Assembly (NCBI RefSeq): GCF_001279005.1
Contig: NZ_LGCN01000154.1
Span: 1 to 64,000, forward strand
Source of the DNA: Streptomyces caelestis
GTDB taxonomy: Bacteria; Actinomycetota; Actinomycetes; Streptomycetales; Streptomycetaceae
Length of the DNA stretch: 64,000 nucleotides
Reading direction: 5' to 3'
The translations under genes and the position numbers were made by a program. How positions within the stretch are numbered: the first letter of the stretch is position 1; every line of letters starts with the position of its first letter. Shown here in pieces: positions 49,649 to 58,870 of the stretch. The notes under the pieces were generated by a model, which made no database searches, was not told the DNA's origin, and saw only the letters and a list, made by a program, of their open reading frames with translations.

Positions 49649-52600
49649 ATGTTCCGCAAGGTGCTGGTCGCCAACCGCGGCGAGATCGCGATTCGGGCGT
49701 TCCGCGCGGGCTACGAACTGGGCGCCCGAACCGTCGCCGTCTTCCCGCACGAGGACCGCAACTCGCTGCACCGGCTGAAGGCCGACGAGGCGTACGAGAT
49801 CGGCGAGCCGGGACATCCGGTGCGGGCCTACCTCTCCGTCGAGGAGATCGTCCGCGCCGCCCGCCGCGCGGACGCCGACGCCGTCTACCCGGGCTACGGA
49901 TTCCTGTCCGAGAACCCAGAGCTGGCGAGCGCCTGCGAAGAGGCCGGCATCACCTTCGTCGGACCCAGCGCCCGGATCCTGGAGCTGACCGGGAACAAGG
50001 CCCGTGCCGTGGCCGCCGCCCGCGAGGCCGGTGTACCCGTGCTCGCCTCCTCGGCGCCCTCCACCGACGCCGACGAACTCGTCCGTGCCGCCGACGGCAT
50101 CGGCTTCCCCGTGTTCGTCAAGGCGGTCGCGGGCGGCGGCGGGCGCGGCATGCGCCGCGTCGAGGAGCCCGCCCAGCTGCGGGAGGCCGTCGAGGCGGCC
50201 TCCCGGGAGGCCGCCTCCGCGTTCGGCGACCCCACGGTGTTCCTGGAGAAGGCCGTCGTCGAACCCCGCCACATCGAGGTGCAGATCCTCGCCGACGGAC
50301 AGGGCGACGTCATCCACCTGTTCGAGCGGGACTGCTCGGTGCAGCGCCGCCACCAGAAGGTGATCGAACTCGCGCCCGCGCCGAACCTCGACCCGGAGCT
50401 GCGCGACCGCATCTGCGCCGACGCCGTGAACTTCGCCCGGCAGATCGGCTACCGCAACGCCGGCACGGTGGAGTTCCTCCTCGACCGGGACGGCAACCAC
50501 GTCTTCATCGAGATGAACCCGCGCATCCAGGTCGAGCACACGGTGACCGAGGAGGTCACCGACGTCGACCTGGTGCAGGCGCAGCTGCGCATCGCGGCCG
50601 GCGAGACGCTCGCCGACCTCGGTCTCTCGCAGGAGACCGTCACCCTGCGGGGCGCCGCGCTGCAGTGCCGCATCACCACCGAGGACCCCGCCAACGGCTT
50701 CCGCCCGGACACCGGCCGGATCAGCGCCTACCGCTCGCCCGGCGGCTCCGGCATCCGCCTGGACGGTGGAACCACCCACGCCGGTACGGAGATCAGCGCC
50801 CACTTCGACTCGATGCTGGTGAAACTCACCTGCCGGGGCCGGGACTTCGGCGCCGCGGTGGGCCGGGCCCGGCGCGCGGTGGCCGAGTTCCGCATCCGCG
50901 GTGTCGCCACCAACATCCCCTTCCTGCAGGCGGTCCTGGACGATCCGGACTTCCGGGCCGGACGCGTCACGACGTCGTTCATCGAGCGGCGTCCCGAACT
51001 GCTCACCGCCCGCCACTCCGCCGACCGCGGCACCAAGCTGCTCACCTACCTCGCCGACGTCACGGTCAACAAGCCGCACGGCGAGCGGCCCCAGCTGATC
51101 GACCCGCTGACGAAGCTGCCGCCACTGCCCCCCGGTGAACCGCCGGCCGGCTCGCGGCAGCGGCTCGCCGCACTCGGCCCCGACGGCTTCGCCCGCGGGC
51201 TGCGCGACTCGCCGACCATCGGCGTCACCGACACCACCTTCCGCGACGCCCACCAGTCGCTGCTCGCCACCCGCGTCCGCACCAAGGACCTGCTCGCCGT
51301 CGCCCCCGTGGTGGCGCGCACCCTGCCCGAACTGCTCTCCCTGGAGTGCTGGGGCGGCGCCACGTACGACGTCGCCCTGCGCTTCCTCGCCGAGGACCCG
51401 TGGGAGCGCCTGGCCGCCCTGCGGGAGGCCGTGCCCAACATCTGCCTCCAGATGCTGCTGCGCGGACGCAACACCGTGGGCTACACCCCGTACCCGACCG
51501 AGGTGACCGACGCCTTCGTCCAGGAGGCGGCGGCCACCGGCATCGACATCTTCCGCATCTTCGACGCGCTGAACGACGTCTCCCGGATGCGGCCCGCCAT
51601 CGACGCCGTACGGGAGACCGGCACGGCCGTCGCCGAGGTGGCCCTGTGCTACACCGCCGACCTGTCCGACCCGTCCGAGCGGCTCTACACCCTGGACTAC
51701 TACCTGCGGCTGGCCGAGCGGATCGTCGAGGCGGGCGCGCACGTCCTGGCCGTCAAGGACATGGCCGGACTGCTGCGGGCGCCCGCGGCGGCGACGCTGG
51801 TGTCGGCGCTGCGCCGGGAGTTCGACCTGCCGGTCCACCTGCACACCCACGACACCGCCGGCGGCCAGCTCGCCACCTACCTCGCCGCGGTCCAGGCCGG
51901 CGCGGACGCGGTCGACGGAGCCGTGGCCTCGATGGCGGGCACCACCTCCCAGCCCTCCCTGTCGGCGATCGTCGCCGCGACCGACCACTCCGGGCGCCCC
52001 ACCGGACTGGACCTGACGGCCGTCGGCGACCTGGAGCCCTACTGGGAGAGCGTCCGCAAGGTCTACGCACCCTTCGAGGCCGGCCTGGCCTCGCCGACCG
52101 GCCGCGTCTACCACCACGAGATCCCCGGCGGGCAGCTGTCCAACCTGCGCACCCAGGCGATCGCGCTGGGCCTCGGCGACCGCTTCGAGGACATCGAGGC
52201 GATGTACGCCGCCGCCGACCGGATGCTCGGCCGCCTGGTGAAGGTCACCCCCTCGTCGAAGGTGGTCGGCGACCTGGCACTGCACCTGGTGGGCGCGGGC
52301 GTCTCCCCGGAGGACTTCGAGGAGGAGCCGAACCGGTTCGACATCCCGGACTCCGTCATCGGCTTCCTGCGCGGCGAGCTGGGCACCCCGCCCGGCGGCT
52401 GGCCCGAGCCGTTCCGCAGCAGGGCCCTGCGCGGCCGAGCCGAGCCCAAGCCGGTCCGGGAACTGACCGCCGACGACCGCGAGGGCCTGGCGAAGGATCG
52501 CCGGCCGACCCTCAACCGCCTCCTCTTCCCCGGCCCCACACGGGAGTTCGAGACGCACCGCCAGTCCTTCGGCGACACCAGCGTCCTGGACAGCAAGAAC

Positions 52601-53023
52601 TTCTTCTACGGGCTGCGCCCCGGCACGGAGTACGCCGTCGACCTCGATCCCGGGGTACGGCTGCTCATCGAACTGCAGGCGGTGGGCGACGCCGACGAGC
52701 GGGGCATGCGCACCGTGATGTCCACCCTGAACGGCCAGCTGCGGCCGATCCAGGTCCGCGACCGGGCGGCGGCCTCCGACGTCCCGGTCACCGAGAAGGC
52801 CGACCGCGCCAACTCCGGTCACGTCGCGGCCCCCTTCGCCGGCGTGGTGACCCTCACGGTCGCCGAGGGCGACGAGGTGGCGGCCGGCGCCACGGTGGCC
52901 ACCATCGAGGCGATGAAGATGGAGGCCGCGATCACCGTCCCGAGGTCCGGCACCGTCACCAGGCTGGCCATCAACCGCATCCAGCAGGTGGAGGGCGGCG
53001 ACCTCATCGTGGAACTCGGCTGA
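49649..53023 (+). CDS. pyc: Pyruvate carboxylase
   Basis: 1,124 residues, full length for a single-chain pyruvate carboxylase. Biotin carboxylase domain (about 1-450; FRKVLVANRGEIAIRAF, AGGGGRGMRRV ATP grasp, EMNPRIQVEHTVTEEVTD), carboxyltransferase domain (about 530-800; DTTFRDAHQSLLATRVRTKDL, LHTHDTAGG), PYC-specific domain, and C-terminal biotinyl domain with the biotinylated lysine K1090 in AIEAMKMEA. It makes oxaloacetate from pyruvate, bicarbonate and ATP. ATG 49649 starts at the conserved MFRKVLVANRG. Confidence 0.97.
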   Translation: MFRKVLVANRGEIAIRAFRAGYELGARTVAVFPHEDRNSLHRLKADEAYEIGEPGHPVRAYLSVEEIVRAARRADADAVYPGYGFLSENPELASACEEAGITFVGPSARILELTGNKARAVAAAREAGVPVLASSAPSTDADELVRAADGIGFPVFVKAVAGGGGRGMRRVEEPAQLREAVEAASREAASAFGDPTVFLEKAVVEPRHIEVQILADGQGDVIHLFERDCSVQRRHQKVIELAPAPNLDPELRDRICADAVNFARQIGYRNAGTVEFLLDRDGNHVFIEMNPRIQVEHTVTEEVTDVDLVQAQLRIAAGETLADLGLSQETVTLRGAALQCRITTEDPANGFRPDTGRISAYRSPGGSGIRLDGGTTHAGTEISAHFDSMLVKLTCRGRDFGAAVGRARRAVAEFRIRGVATNIPFLQAVLDDPDFRAGRVTTSFIERRPELLTARHSADRGTKLLTYLADVTVNKPHGERPQLIDPLTKLPPLPPGEPPAGSRQRLAALGPDGFARGLRDSPTIGVTDTTFRDAHQSLLATRVRTKDLLAVAPVVARTLPELLSLECWGGATYDVALRFLAEDPWERLAALREAVPNICLQMLLRGRNTVGYTPYPTEVTDAFVQEAAATGIDIFRIFDALNDVSRMRPAIDAVRETGTAVAEVALCYTADLSDPSERLYTLDYYLRLAERIVEAGAHVLAVKDMAGLLRAPAAATLVSALRREFDLPVHLHTHDTAGGQLATYLAAVQAGADAVDGAVASMAGTTSQPSLSAIVAATDHSGRPTGLDLTAVGDLEPYWESVRKVYAPFEAGLASPTGRVYHHEIPGGQLSNLRTQAIALGLGDRFEDIEAMYAAADRMLGRLVKVTPSSKVVGDLALHLVGAGVSPEDFEEEPNRFDIPDSVIGFLRGELGTPPGGWPEPFRSRALRGRAEPKPVRELTADDREGLAKDRRPTLNRLLFPGPTREFETHRQSFGDTSVLDSKNFFYGLRPGTEYAVDLDPGVRLLIELQAVGDADERGMRTVMSTLNGQLRPIQVRDRAAASDVPVTEKADRANSGHVAAPFAGVVTLTVAEGDEVAAGATVATIEAMKMEAAITVPRSGTVTRLAINRIQQVEGGDLIVELG

Positions 53024-53089
53024 GCCCGCGGGCCGGTGGGGCCGGACCCGGTCCGTCCCGTCGGCGGCGCGGCGGATAGGGTCCGGCCC

Positions 53090-53800
53090 ATGCCGGGGAT
53101 ACAGGGACCACGTGGCTCCGCGAACGGGCTGTGGGCCGCCTTCGCACTGGCCGCGTGCGCGGGAGCGTTCGCCTGGCTGCTCGGGTGGCTGGCGGCCGGG
53201 GTGTCGGAGCTGGACGAGCGCTGCGCCCACGGAATGGTGGGCCCCGGGGGCGACTTCCGGGTGGAGCGGAGCAGCTTTCCGCCGGGGGTGCGCTGTGTGT
53301 TCGCCGACGGCTCCACGGTCTCCGCGGGTGACTTCTTCGGCTGGGTGCTGTGGGTGTGCGTCGTGGTCGCCGCGGCCTGCGCCGTCCTGGCGCTGATCCG
53401 CGAGTTCGCGGGGCTGCGCCAGGAGCGGGCCGTGGTCCGGTTCGGGGTTCTCGCCCTCGTCTCCCTGACGGTCCTCGCGGTCCTGTGCGCGGTCGTGCCG
53501 ACCGTCCTGGCCCCGCCCGGCCGCGATCCGCTGTCCACCTGTCCGGCGTTCACCACGGGCGTCTACGAGCGCGCCTTCGAGGTACGGCGGGCGGTGTTCC
53601 CCGCGCAGGCGACGTGCGTCTACCCGAGCGGCGTCACCCACGATCTGGTCCCCGCATGGTGGGGGACGATGACCTGGGGCGCGCTCGGTGCCGTGGCGAT
53701 CGCCCTCCTCGGGCTGGTGCGGGCGGTGCGCCGGCACGGCTGGAGACCACCGGGCCGGCGTTCTTTGGCAGCGGCTGCCCGCTCGGCGCGGGACACGTAG
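53090..53800 (+). CDS. Membrane protein with duplicated Cys-Cys extracytoplasmic loop
   Basis: 236 residues, family not recognised. Four membrane helices: GLWAAFALAACAGAFAWLLG, GWVLWVCVVVAAACAVLALI, FGVLALVSLTVLAVLCAVVP and MTWGALGAVAIALLGLVRAV. Between helices 1-2 and 3-4 lie two similar polar loops: one holds RCAHG and later FPPGVRCVFADGST, the other STCPAF and later FPAQATCVYPSGVT. Each has two cysteines 25-30 residues apart, and the whole unit (helix-loop-helix) is repeated. By the positive-inside rule the loops are outside, so each may hold a disulfide. Confidence 0.75.
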   Translation: MPGIQGPRGSANGLWAAFALAACAGAFAWLLGWLAAGVSELDERCAHGMVGPGGDFRVERSSFPPGVRCVFADGSTVSAGDFFGWVLWVCVVVAAACAVLALIREFAGLRQERAVVRFGVLALVSLTVLAVLCAVVPTVLAPPGRDPLSTCPAFTTGVYERAFEVRRAVFPAQATCVYPSGVTHDLVPAWWGTMTWGALGAVAIALLGLVRAVRRHGWRPPGRRSLAAAARSARDT

Positions 53801-53847
53801 ATTATGCGTTGGCCAAAGCATTCCCTGACGGACGACGGACGGTACCC

Positions 53848-54660
53848 ATGACCGACCCTGCGACGGCGCCCGGATCGGCGCAGCAGAAGATCGACACCTC
53901 GGTGCCGCATTCGGCCCGGATCTGGAACTACTGGCTGGGCGGGAAGGACAACTACCCCGTCGACGAGGAGGCCGGCGACGCCTACACCGCCGTCTTCCCC
54001 GGGATCGTCACCATCGCCCGCAGCAGCCGCGCCTTCCTGCGCCGCACCATCGCCTATCTGGCGGGCGAGGCCGGCATCCGGCAGTTCCTGGACATCGGGA
54101 CCGGACTGCCGACGGCCGACAACACCCACCAGGTCGCCCAGCGGATCGCCCCCGAGTCCCGGATCGTCTACGTCGACAACGACCCGATGGTCCTGGCCCA
54201 CGCCCGCGCCCTGCTCTACTCCACCCCCCAGGGGGCGACCGCGTACGTGGACGCCGACATCCTGGACCCGGACCGCATCCTGGAGGCCGCCGCCGGGACG
54301 CTGGACCTCGGGCGGCCCACCGCGCTCATCCTCAGCAACATCCTGGGCCACATCGCCGACCACGACCAGGCCCGTTCCGTCGTCACCCGGCTGATGGCCG
54401 CGCTGCCGTCCGGCAGCCACCTCTCCGTCAACGACGGCTCGCGGGGCGTCGACCCCGTCTTCGAGCAGGCCCAGGACGCCTACAACGAGAGCGGCGCCGT
54501 GCCCTACCACCTGCGCACCGTCGACCAGATCACGGCCTACTTCGAGGGCCTGGACCTCGTCGAACCCGGCGTCGTCCCCGTCCCGCTCTGGCGCCCGGAC
54601 AGCGACACCCCCGCCCCGCAGCCCATCGGCGAGCACGGCGGTCTCGCCCGCAAGCCCTGA
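53848..54660 (+). CDS. SAM-dependent methyltransferase, DUF574 (PF04672) family
   Basis: 270 residues. The family signature near the N-terminus, PHSARIWNYWLGGKDNYPVDEEAG, is clear, followed by FLDIGTGLPTADNTHQVAQ (SAM motif I) and VYVDNDPMVLAHARALL. This family is large in Streptomyces and mostly uncharacterised; some members sit next to XRE/DUF397 regulators, which are not seen here. The next gene is another methyltransferase 46 bases downstream on the same strand. Confidence 0.92.
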   Translation: MTDPATAPGSAQQKIDTSVPHSARIWNYWLGGKDNYPVDEEAGDAYTAVFPGIVTIARSSRAFLRRTIAYLAGEAGIRQFLDIGTGLPTADNTHQVAQRIAPESRIVYVDNDPMVLAHARALLYSTPQGATAYVDADILDPDRILEAAAGTLDLGRPTALILSNILGHIADHDQARSVVTRLMAALPSGSHLSVNDGSRGVDPVFEQAQDAYNESGAVPYHLRTVDQITAYFEGLDLVEPGVVPVPLWRPDSDTPAPQPIGEHGGLARKP

Positions 54661-54706
54661 CGTAATTCGCTGGACAACTCCCGTGCCGAGGGCGAGCGTT
54701 GGTGCA

Positions 54707-55450
54707 ATGGAGCAGAAGGAGATCTGGGACGCGGACACCGCCCGACGCTATGACACGCCCGGCACCGGCATGTTCGCGCCCGAGGTTCTGGACCCGGCGG
54801 TGGACCGTCTCGCCCGGCTCGCGGGGGAGGGGGCGGCACTCGAGTTCGCCATCGGCACGGGCCGGGTGGCCGTCCCGCTCGCCGGGCGCGGAGTGGCCGT
54901 CACCGGCATCGAGCTGTCCCCGCCGATGGTGGAGCAACTGCGCACCAAGGCCGACGAGGCGACGATCCCCGTGATCATCGGTGACATGGCGACCACGGCC
55001 GCCCCCGGTGAGTACACCCTGGTCTACCTCGTCTTCAACACCATTTCCAACCTGCTCACCCAGGCCGAGCAGGTCGAGTGCTTCCGCAACGCCGCCCGCC
55101 ACCTCGGCCCCGGCGGGCGGTTCGTGATCGAACTCTGGGTTCCCGAGCTGCGCAAGCTGCCACCGGGCCAGACGGCCACGGTCTGGCACTCCGGGTCCGG
55201 GTACATCGGCCTGGACACCTACGACGTTCTGCGCCAGCACGTCGTGTCGCACCACTTCCACTTCGACGACAGCCGGCAGGCGGAGCTGTTCCGCAGCCCG
55301 CACCGCTACATCTGGCCGGCCGAACTCGACCTCATGGCCCAACTGGCCGGTTTCGAGCTGGAATCCAGGCATGCGGACTGGGACGGCGCCGAGTTCACCG
55401 CCGAGTCGCGTTCCCATGTGTCCGTCTACCGCATCCCGCCCTCCCGGTAA
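54707..55450 (+). CDS. Class I SAM-dependent methyltransferase
   Basis: 247 residues with a standard Rossmann-type methyltransferase core: ALEFAIGTGRVAVPLAGRG (motif I), VTGIELSPPMVEQLR (motif II), and RHLGPGGRFVIELWVPEL. Substrate unknown. ATG 54707 begins at MEQKEIWD; an upstream ATG (54683) would add eight residues. Possibly co-transcribed with the DUF574 gene before it. Confidence 0.88.
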   Translation: MEQKEIWDADTARRYDTPGTGMFAPEVLDPAVDRLARLAGEGAALEFAIGTGRVAVPLAGRGVAVTGIELSPPMVEQLRTKADEATIPVIIGDMATTAAPGEYTLVYLVFNTISNLLTQAEQVECFRNAARHLGPGGRFVIELWVPELRKLPPGQTATVWHSGSGYIGLDTYDVLRQHVVSHHFHFDDSRQAELFRSPHRYIWPAELDLMAQLAGFELESRHADWDGAEFTAESRSHVSVYRIPPSR

Positions 55451-55506
55451 CCGCGCACCGGTTCCACAGCGCACCCATGACATCGATGAACACTGCCCAC
55501 CGGAAG

Positions 55507-55533
55507 GACTTTGAACTCATCGAGTACAAAGTC
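55507..55533. promoter_or_regulatory. 27-bp operator-like inverted repeat
   Basis: Arms GACTTTGAACTC (55507-55518) and GAGTACAAAGTC (55522-55533) are inverted with one mismatch in 12 bases around ATC. It lies 108 bases upstream of the large secreted gene and just before a weak -35/-10-like pair (TGGACG and TAGCGT, 18 apart). Length and symmetry suit a repressor dimer site; ROK or LacI family is a guess. Confidence 0.6.
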
Positions 55534-55640
55534 TGGACGGGTTGAGCAGAAGTCTCCTAGCGTGTCGGCCGCACCGTCGGCGTTTCGCCCATTCGGCACC
55601 GGAGTCATCCGGCCCTCCGGTCGACCCAGCAGGAGGAAGC

Positions 55641-58600
55641 ATGGACGCACGGCTGTACCGGCGCGCCCGAAGATCCCTGACAGGACTGCTCGTCGGCGCG
55701 TTCGTCGCGGGCGGGCTCTGGGGAGCCCCCTCGGTATCGGCCCGGCCGGGCTCCGTGCCCCGGGCCGACGTGCCGCCACAGGAGCCCGGAGTCACCCTGC
55801 GCGTCTTCGACGTCCAGGTCCCGCTCGAGAAGATCTGCACCCTCAAGCCCGGACAGACCCCCAACGTCGACAGGCTGATGCCGACCGTCGACTGGAGCAC
55901 GACCGGCGACTTCGGCGGGTTCGGCGACAACTTCGTCACCCAGGTCACCGGCAACATCCACGTGCCGGCCGACGGTTCGTACACCTTCCGGCTGACCAGC
56001 GACGACGGCTCTCGGCTGCTGATCGACGACCGGCCGGTCATCGACCACGACGGGCTGCACGGCGCCGAACCCAAGGACGGCTCCGTCCAACTCGCCGAGG
56101 GCGTGCACGCGTTGCGCATCGACCACTTCGAGCGCGGCGGCGACCAGGTGCTCAACCTCGCCTGGCGGCCGCCGGGCGCGAGCGACTTCGAGACCGTGCC
56201 GAACGCGGCGCTGAGCACCGACGCAGGCGTGGTCCGGGTCACCGCCCCGGGCCGCAAGGAGTGCGAGGGCGTCAGGGACTCGCCGGGCGACGGCCTCCCG
56301 CTCAACTCGGTGCGCCCCGACCACACCCTCACCGACCTGCGCCCCGAGGGCTTCGAACCGCAGGTCACCGGCATGGACTGGCTGCCCGACGGCCGTCTGG
56401 TGGTGAGCACCTGGGGCGGCACCGACAACACGGCCGGCGAGGTCTACGTCATGGACGAGGTCACCGGCACCACCGGCCCGGACCAGGTGAAGGCCACGAA
56501 GATCGCCGAGGGCCTCAAGGAGCCGATGGGCCTCAAGGTCGTCGACGGCACGATCTACGTCTCCCAGAAGCACGAGCTGACGGAGCTGGGCGACAGCGAC
56601 GGCGACGGCGTCATGGACGAGTTCAAGACCATCGCCACCTGGCCCTACGGCGGCAACTTCCACGAGTTCGCCTTCGGACTGCTGTACCGCGAGGGCTCCT
56701 TCTATCTGAACCTGTCCGTCGCCATCGACTACGGCGGCGCCACCACGGATCCGCAGCCCGCGCCCGGCCGCGGCGCGACCATCAAGGTCGACAGGAAGAC
56801 CGGAAAGGTCAGTTACCTCGCCGGCGGCCTGCGCACCCCGAACGGCATCGGCTGGGGCCCCGGCGGTGACCTCTTCGCCACCGACAACCAGGGCGGCTGG
56901 CTCCCTTCGTCGAAGCTGGTCCACATCAAGCAGGACCGCTTCTTCAACCACTACACCAACCCCGCCGGCCCCTTCGACTCCGAGCCGGTGACCCAGCCGG
57001 TGCTCTGGCTCCCGCAGAACGAGATCGCCAACTCGCCCAGCACGCCGCTGCACCTGACCAAGGGCAGGTTCAAGGGGCAGATGCTGTTCGGTGACGTCAC
57101 CTACGGCGGTCTCCAGCGCGCCTACCTGGAGAAGGTCAAGGGCCAGTACCAGGGCGCCGTCTTCCGCTTCACCCAGGGCCTCGAAGCCGGCGTCAACCGG
57201 ATCACCATGGGCCCCGACGGCGCGATCTACGCGGGCGGTCTGGGAGCGGACGGCAACTGGGGCCAGGAGGGCAAGCTCAGGTACGGCCTCCAGAAGCTGA
57301 CGCCGAACGGCGGCAACACCTTCGACATCCAGGCCATGCGGGTGAAGAAGGGCGGCTTCGAGCTGGAGTACACCCAGCCGCTGTCGCAGGAGACCGCCGA
57401 CGACCTCGTCAGCCACTACGAGGCCGAGCAGTGGCGCTACACCCCGACGCGCGACTACGGCGGACCCAAGATCGCCGAGGAGACCCTGGAGGTGACCTCG
57501 GCGAAGCTGTCGCGCGACCGCAGAAAGGTGACCCTGGCCGTCGAGGGACTCAAGCCGGGCCGCGTCGTGCACGTCCGCTCCCCGCGCCCGTTCAGCTCGG
57601 CGTCGGGCGAGACCCTGTGGAGCACGGAGGCCTGGTACACGCTCAACGCCATGCCGGGCAGGCAGCCCGCACCGGGCCCGCTGTACGAGGCCGAGGAGGC
57701 GTCCCTCACCGGCGCGGCCGGCGTCAACACCGACCACCGGGGCTACTCCGGCAGCGGGTTCGTCGACCGGTACGGCACCCGGGGCGCCACCACGACCTTC
57801 GACGTCGAGGTGGACCGGAGCGGGACGTACGACCTGGGGCTGCGCTACTCCAACGGCCCGAACCCCTTCCAGGGCACCAAGTCCCTCTCCCTGTACGTCA
57901 ACGGCCGGAAGGTGGGACAGACCGGGTTCCGCAGCACCGGCGACTGGGACACCTGGTCGACGCAGACCGAGGCCCTGCGCCTGCGCGCCGGGCACAACAC
58001 CGTCGCCTACCGGTACGACGAGGGCGACACCGGCCACGTCAACCTCGACCTGCTCAGCGTCGACCGGCACGGCGGTCCGGTCGGCCTGTTCGACGGCGAC
58101 GGCCTCGACCGGTGGCAGCACACCGACGGGCGCCCGGTCCAGTGGCCCGTCACCGACGGCGCGATGGAGGTCTGCTGCGGGGACATCCGCACCAAGGGCG
58201 GTTACGACGACTTCAAGCTGCACGTGGAGTACCGGCTGCCGAAGCTGCCCCCGGACGTGACGGGGCAGGACCGCGCCAACAGCGGCGTCTACCTCCAGGA
58301 CCGCTACGAGATCCAGATCCTGGACTCCTACGGCGACACCACACCCGCCGCCGACGAAGCGGGGGCGATCTATCTGAAGAAGGCCCCGGACGTGAACGCC
58401 GCCAGGGCGCCCGAGACCTGGCAGTCGTACGACATCGTCTTCCGGGCCGCGCGCTACGACGCCGAGGGGAACAAGACGGCCGACGCGCGGGTCACCGTGG
58501 TGTGGAACGGCAAGAAGGTCCACGACGACGTCGCGATCGACGGTCCGACCGGCGGCGGAGCGCCCGAAGGTCCCGCAGCCGGGCCGATCCGGCTGCAGGA

Positions 58601-58652
58601 CCACGGGAGCGCGGTGCGCTACCGCAACATCCGTATCGAACCGCTCGGTTAG
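55641..58652 (+). CDS. Large secreted PA14 / sorbosone-dehydrogenase-like propeller / CBM6 / DUF1080 protein
   Basis: 1,003 residues with an N-terminal signal peptide (MDARLYRRARRSL, then a hydrophobic core to about residue 35). Domains: PA14 sugar-binding beta-barrel (about 60-200; DGSYTFRLTSDDGSRLLIDD), a PQQ/glucose-sorbosone-dehydrogenase-like beta-propeller (about 225-620; GMDWLPDGRLVVSTWGG), a CBM6/35-like lectin domain (about 675-810; YEAEEASLTGAAGV), and a C-terminal 3-keto-disaccharide hydrolase (DUF1080) domain (about 815-1003; GLFDGDGLDRWQHTDG, DRYEIQILDSYGD). This set suggests oxidative attack on an extracellular polysaccharide or disaccharide. AGGAGG lies just before ATG 55641. 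An operator-like repeat is upstream. Confidence 0.85.
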   Translation: MDARLYRRARRSLTGLLVGAFVAGGLWGAPSVSARPGSVPRADVPPQEPGVTLRVFDVQVPLEKICTLKPGQTPNVDRLMPTVDWSTTGDFGGFGDNFVTQVTGNIHVPADGSYTFRLTSDDGSRLLIDDRPVIDHDGLHGAEPKDGSVQLAEGVHALRIDHFERGGDQVLNLAWRPPGASDFETVPNAALSTDAGVVRVTAPGRKECEGVRDSPGDGLPLNSVRPDHTLTDLRPEGFEPQVTGMDWLPDGRLVVSTWGGTDNTAGEVYVMDEVTGTTGPDQVKATKIAEGLKEPMGLKVVDGTIYVSQKHELTELGDSDGDGVMDEFKTIATWPYGGNFHEFAFGLLYREGSFYLNLSVAIDYGGATTDPQPAPGRGATIKVDRKTGKVSYLAGGLRTPNGIGWGPGGDLFATDNQGGWLPSSKLVHIKQDRFFNHYTNPAGPFDSEPVTQPVLWLPQNEIANSPSTPLHLTKGRFKGQMLFGDVTYGGLQRAYLEKVKGQYQGAVFRFTQGLEAGVNRITMGPDGAIYAGGLGADGNWGQEGKLRYGLQKLTPNGGNTFDIQAMRVKKGGFELEYTQPLSQETADDLVSHYEAEQWRYTPTRDYGGPKIAEETLEVTSAKLSRDRRKVTLAVEGLKPGRVVHVRSPRPFSSASGETLWSTEAWYTLNAMPGRQPAPGPLYEAEEASLTGAAGVNTDHRGYSGSGFVDRYGTRGATTTFDVEVDRSGTYDLGLRYSNGPNPFQGTKSLSLYVNGRKVGQTGFRSTGDWDTWSTQTEALRLRAGHNTVAYRYDEGDTGHVNLDLLSVDRHGGPVGLFDGDGLDRWQHTDGRPVQWPVTDGAMEVCCGDIRTKGGYDDFKLHVEYRLPKLPPDVTGQDRANSGVYLQDRYEIQILDSYGDTTPAADEAGAIYLKKAPDVNAARAPETWQSYDIVFRAARYDAEGNKTADARVTVVWNGKKVHDDVAIDGPTGGGAPEGPAAGPIRLQDHGSAVRYRNIRIEPLG

Positions 58653-58870
58653 CGCGCGGTGACCGGGTCCGACGCCGCGCCGTCCGAAGCGGACGGCACG
58701 GCGTCGGACCCCTCGTCCCCGGCCGTGCCCGGGCCGCGCAGACCGATCATGCCGAACGCGGTCGGGGCGGCGACGACGGCGGCCGCCGCACCGCACACCG
58801 GGTACGCGGTGCCGAAGCCGCTGCCCAGGGCCTCCAGGGCGACGCCGTGCGCCTCCGCGCCCGGGGCGCC
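58652..58870 (-). pseudogene. C-terminal fragment of an MFS-like transporter
   Basis: On the minus strand a frame ending with a stop at 58649-58651 reads GVALEALGSGFGTAYPVCGA followed by AAAVVAAPTAFGMIGLRGPG, like the last membrane helix and tail of a major-facilitator exporter. Upstream (higher coordinates) the frame loses membrane character, so only the end of the gene remains. Low-confidence call based on composition and pattern. Confidence 0.35.

Noticed and set aside
49469..53821. A minus-strand open frame of 1,450 codons opposite pyruvate carboxylase
   Set aside because: Antisense shadow; the plus strand has a full-length enzyme with all catalytic motifs.
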